A stretch of DNA of 44,637 nucleotides, from positions 1 to 44,637 of the forward strand of contig JBDHXA010000012.1 in the NCBI GenBank assembly GCA_039810485.1, read 5' to 3'. Position 1 is the stretch's first letter. The number at the start of each line of letters is the position of its first letter. Positions 26,699 through 34,300 of this stretch are shown piece after piece. The position numbers were made by a program, and so were the translations under genes. Below the pieces are notes generated by a model. The model did no database searches. It was not told where the DNA came from and saw nothing but the letters and a program-made list of their open reading frames with translations. The DNA comes from JADZAA01 sp039810485. Lineage in GTDB: Bacteria > Bacteroidota > Ignavibacteria > Kapaibacteriales > UBA961.

Positions 26699-29407
26699 TT
26701 AGTTTGACGCCCGATTGGTCGCCGAAAATTCAACTCTTCGATTTTGCGCTCGCGATTCTTCTGATGTTGTACGCGAAAGCGGGCGAGCTTTGCCATATCC
26801 GCGTGCTATTATGGATGATGGAGAGCAATTTTGTTCAATAAGAAAACTGCGAACGGACTCGGCGCGACGCTGCGAAAGAGTTTGATTGTAGGAATCGGAT
26901 CCTTGATCGTCAGTATGACCGGAAATTTCAATATGAACGGAAGGGTTTTTTTTAAGAAAATCGGCTAAACGGTGCAGTTCGGGATATGACTCCGGCTGCA
27001 ATTGATAGCTGTTATAGTCAAAAAAGATATTATTTATAGGCACTGCCGGCAAAGTGGAGAGATCCTGCGCTTTTATGAGAGTTATATCAAAGCGATATTC
27101 ATTGTTTTTTGCAGGTTTGCGCAAATCGGCATTTTTTGAAACAGAATAATATCCTTCTTTTTCTGCATAATAACCGTAAAGTTTTTTACGTGGAAGAGCA
27201 ATAAAATACATGCCTGTTTCCGGATCGCTTCTCAATGTGCCAATAATAGCACCTGTTGACAAATCTTCCCATCGAATTGCAGCGCTAACAGGATTGCCTT
27301 GGGCATCAATGACTTTCCCGCGAATAGTTACAACATTGTCAGGTCGCAGATGTTTTGGAATAGGCATTGTGAAAATATCCCAGCCGCCGATGCCACCTTC
27401 GCGATTTCTAGCTGCAAAATAAGCGCGATTGCCGTCCACTGTAACTTTATATCCCCAATCGTCTTCGGCAGTATTTACAATTTTTCCGATATTAACAGGG
27501 CGGCTCCATTCAGTCCAAGAAGTGTCAGATAGCCGTGTTGCTTTGAAAATATCCAATCCGCCAAGCCCATAATGCCCGTTGGAGCAAAAGTACATGGTTT
27601 TGCCATCTGGATGCAAAAACACCGAACTTTCGGCAAACGGAGTGTTAATTGTTGGACCAAGGTTAATTGGCTCGCTCCAGCCATTTGCGGTTTTGAGCGA
27701 TACGTATATGTCGCTGTTGCCCCAGCTTTGTCCTGCATATACATAGCCGCTTTTGGGGACGTAAGGTCCGATGCCTCCTGGACGGTCGGAAGTAAAAACA
27801 AGCGCTTGACCATCGGCTGATAAGCATCCGGCCTCTTCATGAAATTCAGAATTTATAGGCCGTGGAATTTGTTTGGGACGAGTCCAGCCATTTTCGGTTT
27901 TTTCAGACGTATAAATGTCGAATTTGCCAAAAGATCCGGGAAAAACTCCTGATAAATATAGAGTGTTGCCATCGGCCGAAACATTGTCTATTGTTTCTTC
28001 TCCGCGAGTATTTATAGAGCGGCCGACGCTTCGCGACGGTTTCCAATGCGGGATATTATCAGTTTGTTGAATAACTTTTGCTGCCTTCTGTTTCATATTG
28101 TTTGATTTGGCGTTAGGATGCGCTGGCTGCGAAGAAGTGTCGGTCTCGGACACAAAAACATCTTGACCGCCTTCTCCGTTGTATCGGTTGTTAACAGAGA
28201 AATAGAAATATCGACCGTCGGCAGTTGGGCATGGGTCCCATTCGTCATATTTAGTGTTGATTTCGGGACCAACATTAGAAACCGGCAGATTTTCTTCCGG
28301 AGCAAGCAAAAGTTCTATCGTTTGTGAAATCTTCGAAGGAATTCCTGCCGAATCTGGGAAAAATGGCAAAAATTGACGAAGTGTATCGGCAGCGGCTTTG
28401 TAATTTTTTTCTTTAATTAAGGCTATGGCAAATTTTTGAGCGGCAAAATATGCAAAGTCAGAAGGTCCTTTCCGGCGAATATACGAGCGGAAAAACTCGC
28501 GGTTGGATTCTGTTAACGGCTCTGCTAAGTTAATTGACTCTATATAAATATCGCCAAACTTCTCTTGTGCGTCATTCATGCCGATCACAATAAAAGTTTG
28601 CCCGGCGGCAATATCAGTAATGCGATATCCTTGATCCCAAAGATGCGTTATAGTGTTCTTTGTTATAGAGTCGCTTGTCAAAAGTATTTGGTTCGTATAG
28701 CGGCTGTAACCATTGAGTATCGCCGTCCAAACGCGATCGGAATGATGCATAAAAGCAAGGCGGTATCCTTGGTTCATCTTCCTTCGCAATTCCGTATTAT
28801 CTAATGTGTCGGTTCTGTAAACAGTTTGCTCAAATTGGAACATTTCGGGTGGCTGCATTAGCGCAATCCACCGTTCGCCGCCTTTAATTACCGCAGTTGC
28901 TCTATATCCCTTTTTCATCAGAGAATCCATGGTGTTGTACGGATATTCTCGAGTATAGATCAGCGCTTGTTTTGGTGTGTATCCAACTGGCTGTGAAAAA
29001 ATAAAAGACCATTTTGCGTTGCCATAACAAATACTGGAAATAATATAGCCGTTGTCCCACATATTTTCGATATAGTCTAACGGCAGCGTATCCGAGCTTA
29101 TCCAGCCCTGACCATTAAAGCCGCTTGGATTGCTCATCACAACATGGTACAATCCATCGCCTTGAGCAATTGATGTAATGCGATAACCTTCGTTCCATTT
29201 TTGCTGAACTGTTGCTGTGGGAAATTCAGGAGTGGAGGCGTATGTCTGAAAAATATAGCCGGTGTTTCGGCTCATGCACAATGCGTCGAACGACACATCT
29301 GAAATTTGTTGCGCACTTGCAGAAAAAAAACAGCCGATTGCGCATAGAAAAATTATGCATAATTCAACAAAATATTCGGAAATGGCAGGAAATAGCGCTG
29401 CTATCAT
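26699..29407 (-). CDS. PorE-like outer-membrane anchor: W/GY repeats, TPR-like linker, PD40 beta-propeller, CarboxypepD_reg, OmpA C-terminal domain
   Basis: 902 residues with an N-terminal hydrophobic signal ending FFSASAQ. Residues ~50-310 hold five or six ~45-residue repeats with the motif W-x-x-GYRIT-x-IA-x-G (for example QKWNEGYRITSIAQGDG and HLWDQGYRITDIAAGQ), like a repeat domain I associate with DUF7477. A helical segment (~315-375) precedes a PD40/WD40-like propeller (~385-690) with blades such as DGRYFYFS and DGNTLYLS. A carboxypeptidase-regulatory domain (~692-770) and an OmpA peptidoglycan-binding domain (~790-902: IFFDYNSYQL, ISGHTDDQGS, LSQRRAESV) follow. From the helical part on, this is the domain order of PorE, a T9SS component that anchors to peptidoglycan. 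Its ATG overlaps the prfA stop by four bases, so translation is probably coupled. The extra N-terminal repeats are unusual for PorE. Confidence 0.82.
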   Translation of the reverse strand: MIAALFPAISEYFVELCIIFLCAIGCFFSASAQQISDVSFDALCMSRNTGYIFQTYASTPEFPTATVQQKWNEGYRITSIAQGDGLYHVVMSNPSGFNGQGWISSDTLPLDYIENMWDNGYIISSICYGNAKWSFIFSQPVGYTPKQALIYTREYPYNTMDSLMKKGYRATAVIKGGERWIALMQPPEMFQFEQTVYRTDTLDNTELRRKMNQGYRLAFMHHSDRVWTAILNGYSRYTNQILLTSDSITKNTITHLWDQGYRITDIAAGQTFIVIGMNDAQEKFGDIYIESINLAEPLTESNREFFRSYIRRKGPSDFAYFAAQKFAIALIKEKNYKAAADTLRQFLPFFPDSAGIPSKISQTIELLLAPEENLPVSNVGPEINTKYDEWDPCPTADGRYFYFSVNNRYNGEGGQDVFVSETDTSSQPAHPNAKSNNMKQKAAKVIQQTDNIPHWKPSRSVGRSINTRGEETIDNVSADGNTLYLSGVFPGSFGKFDIYTSEKTENGWTRPKQIPRPINSEFHEEAGCLSADGQALVFTSDRPGGIGPYVPKSGYVYAGQSWGNSDIYVSLKTANGWSEPINLGPTINTPFAESSVFLHPDGKTMYFCSNGHYGLGGLDIFKATRLSDTSWTEWSRPVNIGKIVNTAEDDWGYKVTVDGNRAYFAARNREGGIGGWDIFTMPIPKHLRPDNVVTIRGKVIDAQGNPVSAAIRWEDLSTGAIIGTLRSDPETGMYFIALPRKKLYGYYAEKEGYYSVSKNADLRKPAKNNEYRFDITLIKAQDLSTLPAVPINNIFFDYNSYQLQPESYPELHRLADFLKKNPSVHIEISGHTDDQGSDSYNQTLSQRRAESVRSFLIEQNCSPSSIIARGYGKARPLSRTTSEESRAQNRRVEFSATNRASN

Positions 29408-30486
29408 GCCGCTGTTCCTTGTTTTAGCAATTCAGCCCTTTCAGCAAGTCGCAGCTGTTCAATAATTGGCATGACGCCGCCTTCCACTACTTCTTTAAGT
29501 GAATAATTTTTTATATCGCCTTCGAGCCGATGGTCTGTAACGCGATTTTGAGGATAATTATAGGTTCGAATTTTTTCAGATCTGTCGCCGGATTTTACCA
29601 TCGAGCGCCGTGCTGATGCAGTGGCTGAGTGTTGAATTTCAAGTTCGCGCTCATAAAGTCGTGCGCGTAATACTTTCATTGCTTTTTCGCGGTTTTTAAG
29701 CTGCGAACGTTCGTCCTGACATTGAACTACGATTCCTGTGGGAATATGCACAAGCCGCACAGCCGTTTCTACTTTATTCACATTTTGACCGCCTTTGCCG
29801 CCGGAGCGAAAAATATCTATGCGCAAGTCATTTTCAGCTATTTCCACATCAACTTCTTCAGCTTCGGGCAGGACAGCAACTGTGGCGGCAGAAGTATGGA
29901 CCCTCCCATTTGCTTCTGTTTCTGGGACACGCTGCACTCGATGCACACCGCTTTCAAATTTCATGGCTGCGAATACGTCTTCGCCGCTTAAAGAAAAAAT
30001 AATTTCTTTGAAACCGCCGCGTTCACTTTCGCTAATGTCAATAATATCAAGTGAAAAGTTATTTTGCTCGGCAAAGCGCTGGTACATTCTAAAAAGATCG
30101 CCTGCAAAAATAGCCGCCTCGTCGCCGCCTGTGCCTGCTCGGATTTCCATAATGCAATTTTTTGCATCATCCGGATCTTTAGGTATAAGAAGAATTTTCA
30201 ATTCTTCGTCGGCAGCAGCCAAAGCATCGGAAAGAGCAGAGCGCTCTTCGTAGGCCAGATCTTTCAACTCGGCGTCAAGCCCTAAAGTTGCCAATAATTC
30301 GTCGTTCGATCGAATGTCGGCTGTTATTCTCATATAGCGTCGCGCTGCATCCGCAACTGGTGCAAGTTGCTTATATTCGCGGCTTATATCACGCAGCCGA
30401 TTCGGATCGGACGCTGTGTTGGGAGCGTTTAATTGCTCTGAGATTGCCTCAAAACGGTCTAATATTGCTTGAAGTTTATCTTCCAT
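29404..30486 (-). CDS. prfA: Peptide chain release factor 1
   Basis: 360 residues, the normal RF1 length. The GGQ peptidyl-tRNA hydrolysis motif is in RSGGKGGQNVNKVETAVRL (GGQ near residue 232). The RF1-type stop-codon recognition segment reads RVQRVPETEANGRVHTSAAT, with the P-x-T tripeptide as PET rather than RF2's SPF, so it should read UAA and UAG. The N-terminal helical domain (residues 1-100) is intact. The stop codon overlaps the start of the PorE-like gene (ATGA). Its start lies only 42 bases from the divergent lipoprotein gene, so the two promoters must be close or overlapping. The usual neighbour prmC is absent here. Confidence 0.97.
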   Translation of the reverse strand: MEDKLQAILDRFEAISEQLNAPNTASDPNRLRDISREYKQLAPVADAARRYMRITADIRSNDELLATLGLDAELKDLAYEERSALSDALAAADEELKILLIPKDPDDAKNCIMEIRAGTGGDEAAIFAGDLFRMYQRFAEQNNFSLDIIDISESERGGFKEIIFSLSGEDVFAAMKFESGVHRVQRVPETEANGRVHTSAATVAVLPEAEEVDVEIAENDLRIDIFRSGGKGGQNVNKVETAVRLVHIPTGIVVQCQDERSQLKNREKAMKVLRARLYERELEIQHSATASARRSMVKSGDRSEKIRTYNYPQNRVTDHRLEGDIKNYSLKEVVEGGVMPIIEQLRLAERAELLKQGTAA

Positions 30487-30528
30487 TAGTCAAAATTTAT
30501 ATCTCGAAAATAGGAGCAGCAAAATAAC

Positions 30529-32517
30529 GTGCGATTTTTTTTATTTGCCTTTCCTGTTGTGATTGTTGCAACAATTATGGGGTTTTCCGGCTGCGCCAAT
30601 GAAAATCCTAATTTAGTCAATCCTCCACCGGGGCTTGACAGCATTTATATTCGTTTCATTAATTTTTCTTCCGATCAAATTCCACGCTCGCTATCGTTAG
30701 AAAATATCATTTCAACATCAACGGTCGGCTTTGGACAAACATCTTCAATTATTCAAGCCCCGGCAGATTCGATGCGAATAATCGTTCACAATGGTCAGCA
30801 TATTGAGCTTTCCACTCAAACGAGAATGCGATTTACGAGAAGTTCGTTTTTGAGCATTGTGGCAGTACCGTCAGATAATAATGCGTTAGTTTCACGTCCA
30901 TTCGATACAATTATTGTGCTGAATACGCTTGCAGCCCCGCTATCGTCGGATGTAACCACCTCAGGCGTAAGAATTTGCAATGTATCTAAAGATACTAATG
31001 CAACGTACTCCATCAAGCTGGGATGTCAGAATGGCGAAGAGATTGCGCGCGATGGAGGATTTCGCTCGATAAGTGCTTATCGCGACATTCCTTCGGGAAA
31101 TGCCAGCATGACATTAGTGCGAAATAAATTTTCTACGGGTGAATCTGAAGTGTTGGGTTTGTACTCGATGAAATTAGAAGCGCGCAAATCCTATACGTTC
31201 TTCGTATTCGACGATGCAAATGGCGGCAATGGACTGTTAGTTCTGGACGATCGCGGAATGGGAGACGATGCTCTGCGGTCTTTGCTTCCGATAACCGACA
31301 GAACTGCAGAAATTCAAACATACAATTTTACGCGGCGCGATATTGCATTGCAAAAAATAAGCAATGGGACAGGCGAATATTTAGCTTCTTCGCTCGACCC
31401 TCTTGGCATTAGCTTGGTGAAGCAAGTTTCTGCTTGCGGCTCGCTTGTAGCCGACCAAGTAATCGCTTTGACTGCTGCTGGCGATACGGCAGGGCGCGGA
31501 TATTTTTCGCTCGAAGCGCTGCGCAAGTATTCTGTATTTTGGTTCGATATTCCGTCGTCAGACAAAATGACGCCAATAATACTATCACAAAAATCGGAAG
31601 TCATGGGCGATTCTGCCATGATTACCGTGATCAATGGAGCTTTCTCGCAAAATTCTATAACAGTTTCTTTGGGAGCGCGAACTAATGCAGCGAGACAATC
31701 GGGATATTCTTCCGGCGAAATATTATGCTCTCGGCTATCATCAGGCAGCGCATCCACGCCTGTGGCAATTAAATCTGGCGAACTGCCATTAACCGTTTTT
31801 TCAACTTCTCTACCGGCGCAACTACTTCTTTCTATGCCGGCGGAAGTGCAGTCAGGCAAATCCTATTATTTGGTGCTTCGTGATAATGCGGCGGCTCTTG
31901 GCGGGATTGAAGCTTCGCTTGTTGAAGACCTGCAAGTAAATACCTCTGCGTCAATTATGCCTGTCGGAGAATTTGTGCAAACAATAAATGCAACTGCAAA
32001 TAGTGTCGCTTTTGGGTACGACCGCGTGCTTGCCGGCGCGCTTTTGCCGCAAAGCGGCGCTATAGCGACAATATTGCCTGTCGGTCAGCGTACATTGACT
32101 ATAGGCGGAGTAAATACCAATATTCAAACAGGCAAAGACAGCAATGCAATGGTTTTCTTGGCTGGTCAGCCGCAATTGCCCGATGTTTTTATAATATCTT
32201 CGCCAGTGGGCGCATGCCGCATGGGTTTTATGAGGCGGCGTTATATCAATGCATCGTCTGATATTGCCGAAATGACAGTTGTATTTGATTCGGCTTCAGC
32301 AACGAATGTCGTTGCTGAAAAAGTTGCCTATCGTGCTTCATTCGATGAGCCAAGTTTGAATTTCGAAAGGAAAATATCTATATATTTTATTGAAAGTGCA
32401 ACAAAACGACCTTTAGACAGTATGCAGAATGTTACTTTTCCGCTTGGCAGAAATTATTCGTTAATTTTAACGGGTAATGCAGGCAAATATCGAGTAATAA
32501 CACAGCAAGAATTTTAA
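30529..32517 (+). CDS. Lipoprotein with DUF4397-like beta-domain repeats
   Basis: 662 residues from a GTG start, with TAGGAG about 13 bases upstream. The signal peptide ends in a lipobox (MGFSGC, Cys22), so the protein should be lipidated and membrane anchored, probably surface exposed as in many Bacteroidota. The mature part has several similar ~110-residue units with phrases such as IYIRFINFSSDQIPRSLSLE, VRICNVSKDTNATYSIKLG and SYTFFVFDDANGG, which resemble DUF4397 domains (chains of small beta-sandwiches in secreted proteins of unknown role). No catalytic motif is seen. It is first in a plus-strand cluster with the next two genes and is divergent from prfA by 42 bases. Confidence 0.75.
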   Translation: MRFFLFAFPVVIVATIMGFSGCANENPNLVNPPPGLDSIYIRFINFSSDQIPRSLSLENIISTSTVGFGQTSSIIQAPADSMRIIVHNGQHIELSTQTRMRFTRSSFLSIVAVPSDNNALVSRPFDTIIVLNTLAAPLSSDVTTSGVRICNVSKDTNATYSIKLGCQNGEEIARDGGFRSISAYRDIPSGNASMTLVRNKFSTGESEVLGLYSMKLEARKSYTFFVFDDANGGNGLLVLDDRGMGDDALRSLLPITDRTAEIQTYNFTRRDIALQKISNGTGEYLASSLDPLGISLVKQVSACGSLVADQVIALTAAGDTAGRGYFSLEALRKYSVFWFDIPSSDKMTPIILSQKSEVMGDSAMITVINGAFSQNSITVSLGARTNAARQSGYSSGEILCSRLSSGSASTPVAIKSGELPLTVFSTSLPAQLLLSMPAEVQSGKSYYLVLRDNAAALGGIEASLVEDLQVNTSASIMPVGEFVQTINATANSVAFGYDRVLAGALLPQSGAIATILPVGQRTLTIGGVNTNIQTGKDSNAMVFLAGQPQLPDVFIISSPVGACRMGFMRRRYINASSDIAEMTVVFDSASATNVVAEKVAYRASFDEPSLNFERKISIYFIESATKRPLDSMQNVTFPLGRNYSLILTGNAGKYRVITQQEF

Positions 32518-32573
32518 AGCGGCAATTCCTTCAAAGTATTGCGAACAAACACTATCTAATATCAGGAGCAATT

Positions 32574-33059
32574 ATGCGAACATTAGGCATAGAAAGCAAT
32601 GGCCGGCTTGAAAACACGGCTGTTTACTACAATGGCGAGCAATTAGGAGGTGTAAAAGAAATTTTTTTGAATTTAGATGAAAATGGCGCCTTCGATGCAG
32701 TCATAACGTATGAAGGAACTGACAAAAAAAGATACACAAAAGCTATTTTTGAAGATTATCTCGAAAATGTGAAGGTGCGCCCGCCTTCATTTACCGAAGA
32801 AGAAGCACGAAAATTAAAACTCTTATTAATTGATAGCGACGGCGACATTAATAATACAACGCTGACGCTTAACAATGAGCCGCTCGACGGAGTAACCGAG
32901 CTTTTTGTTCATATTAAAAGTGAAAAGGACGAGGAGCAAACCGGAGGAATTAAGCGTTTATTTAGCAGCGACAAACAAGCAGGACCAACAACTTTTCGCG
33001 CTGAAATAACTTTTCGATATGACAATGGGACTACTGAAACAGAGGGAATTTTCGCATAA
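32574..33059 (+). CDS. Small internally duplicated soluble protein, function unknown
   Basis: 161 residues, no signal or membrane segment. Two copies of one beta-rich motif are visible: residues 3-48 (TLGIESNGRLENTAVYYNGE, then GGVKEIFLNL, then DAVITYEG) and 82-150 (KLLLIDSDGDINNTTLTLNN, then DGVTELFVHI, then RAEITFRYDNG). The shared pattern is I-(E/D)-S-(N/D)-G-x-(L/I)-(E/N)-N-T-x(4)-(Y/L)-N-x-E-x-L-x-GV-x-E-(I/L)-F. I do not recognise the family. It starts 56 bases after the lipoprotein gene and has GGAG seven bases before its ATG. The short spacing to its neighbours suggests co-transcription, but nothing indicates a function. Confidence 0.75.
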   Translation: MRTLGIESNGRLENTAVYYNGEQLGGVKEIFLNLDENGAFDAVITYEGTDKKRYTKAIFEDYLENVKVRPPSFTEEEARKLKLLLIDSDGDINNTTLTLNNEPLDGVTELFVHIKSEKDEEQTGGIKRLFSSDKQAGPTTFRAEITFRYDNGTTETEGIFA

Positions 33060-33089
33060 TTATAATTGAAATACAAAACGAGGTTTCTC

Positions 33090-33827
33090 ATGACAAATTC
33101 TTTTTTTTCCTCTCGATTCTCAAATATTGCTGCCTTATTTCTTTTTATTCTGCTATGTTTAGCCGAGCCAATTGAGGTGACAGCCGGAAAAAGTTTTGGA
33201 GGCAGCCGCAGTTTTGGAGGCAGCCGCAGTTTTGGAGGCAGCCGTAGTTTTGGAGGCAGCCGCAGTTTTGGAGGCAGCCGCAGTTTTTCACAACCTTCGG
33301 CTCCGAACCGACCACCATCGTCATTTGGCGGATCGCGTTCGACTAGCCCTTATTCTGCACCTCGTCAAAATTCACCGTCATTGGGCAACCCTAGCTATTC
33401 AACGCCGCGCCGCTCTACAAGTTTCAGCGGTTCAAGATTGGAATCGCGAGAGCAATACACTAGTTCGTATGGCATACCGCGCAACAATGAACAGCGCATG
33501 GTCAGCAACGGCGATGGCTCGCAAACACGTGCGATAGTTCATAATTACGGCGGAGTAAGTGATGGTTTTGCCATTGGCTATATGATGGGCAATACTCCGT
33601 TTTGGTGGAGTACGCCTTTTCATCCTGCTTTCTATTATTCGCGCCCGCAATATTATTATAATGCAGATGGAACAGTTGATGTCTATCCAGGCAGGTTTTC
33701 CTTCGGTTCTGTATTGATGGTGATAATTGTTGGCGGCTCAGCTGTGTTTATCATTTATCGGATTATACAAAGCAAGCGCAGACGTGGCGGAAACATCGGC
33801 GGAGGATCGCACTCGTCATTTGATTGA
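33090..33827 (+). CDS. Exported GGSRSF-repeat protein with C-terminal membrane segment
   Basis: 245 residues from ATG at 33090, with GAGG about eight bases upstream; an in-frame TTG at 33066 is less likely. The signal-like segment (IAALFLFILLCLAEPIEVTA) is followed by GKSFGGSRS and perfect six-residue repeats FGGSRS (five units), then a Ser/Pro-rich linker. Near the C-terminus there is an aromatic block (GNTPFWWSTPFHPAFYYSRP and YYYNADGTVDVYP), a transmembrane helix (GSVLMVIIVGGSAVFIIYRI) and a basic/Gly tail (KRRRGGNIGGGSHSSFD). The layout resembles bacterial Tim44/TPM-like proteins with SFGGSRS-type linkers, but no such domain is present. I infer a membrane-anchored envelope protein of unknown role. 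A strong terminator follows 18 bases later. Confidence 0.72.
   Translation: MTNSFFSSRFSNIAALFLFILLCLAEPIEVTAGKSFGGSRSFGGSRSFGGSRSFGGSRSFGGSRSFSQPSAPNRPPSSFGGSRSTSPYSAPRQNSPSLGNPSYSTPRRSTSFSGSRLESREQYTSSYGIPRNNEQRMVSNGDGSQTRAIVHNYGGVSDGFAIGYMMGNTPFWWSTPFHPAFYYSRPQYYYNADGTVDVYPGRFSFGSVLMVIIVGGSAVFIIYRIIQSKRRRGGNIGGGSHSSFD
33192..33281 (+). repeat. 18-bp tandem repeat, five units, inside the GGSRSF gene
   Basis: Five head-to-tail copies of AGTTTTGGAGGCAGCCGC with one C-to-T change in unit three, followed by the start of a sixth. Each unit encodes six residues (FGGSRS), so copy-number change keeps the reading frame. Likely to vary in length between strains. Confidence 0.95.
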
Positions 33828-33845
33828 CGATTAATTCTGAACATT

Positions 33846-33885
33846 AATAAAAAAGCCGAAGCACTACAGCTTCGGCTTTTTTATT
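33846..33885. terminator. Strong intrinsic terminator, probably bidirectional
   Basis: The arms AATAAAAAAGCCGAAGC and GCTTCGGCTTTTTTATT are perfectly complementary over 17 bp around a six-base loop, with a T run on the plus strand and A run before the stem. It closes the 30529-33827 cluster 18 bases after its last stop codon. The remainder up to 34114 is AT-rich with nothing recognised. Confidence 0.93.
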
Positions 33886-34114
33886 ATGATAGCAAAATAA
33901 CAATGAGTTTCTTTTAATATTGGTTTAACGGCAGCTCTAATATAAATGTTAAGCAATATAAATCTCTTAACATGAATATATGTAAATTATAAGAAAAAAC
34001 AAGAAATATTGGCGTAAATCTAATGACATTAGTGCTTTACGATAAAAGATAGAACATCTTGACAATTCTTTGCGAAGAGTATAAACAAATAAATTCTTAA
34101 TATGTTACATTTTT

Positions 34115-34147
34115 TTTGTTGCAAAGTGAAAAAATATTGTAGTTTTG
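34115..34147 (+). promoter_or_regulatory. Bacteroidota promoter before the FN3 T9SS protein
   Basis: TTTG at 34115-34118 (or TTG at 34119-34121) followed after 21 (or 18) bases by TAGTTTTG at 34140-34147, an exact TAnnTTTG box. It predicts a leader of about 145 bases before the ATG at 34301; within it TTGTTC and GAACAA (34207-34223) could form a small hairpin. Confidence 0.6.
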
Positions 34148-34300
34148 CGGCCAAATAGTTATGACGATTGCAAAATAGAATCATTCTTTTGGGATACGAG
34201 AGTTTGTTGTTCTATAGGAACAATAAATCAAATATTGAATAGACCCACTCTGCATAATAATTTCAATTTACTTTATACTTATTATCAAGGAGAACGCATT

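Noticed and set aside
27475..27840. 121-residue minus-strand ORF within the PorE-like gene
   Set aside because: It lies in another frame of a gene with clear domain structure and has no recognisable motif of its own.
33192..33281. Possible CRISPR array
   Set aside because: The units are contiguous without spacers and keep the reading frame of a protein gene.
34145..34300. Upstream extension of the FN3 protein by 52 codons
   Set aside because: The signal peptide and AAGGAGA site begin at 34301, and the promoter at 34115-34147 overlaps the start of the extension.
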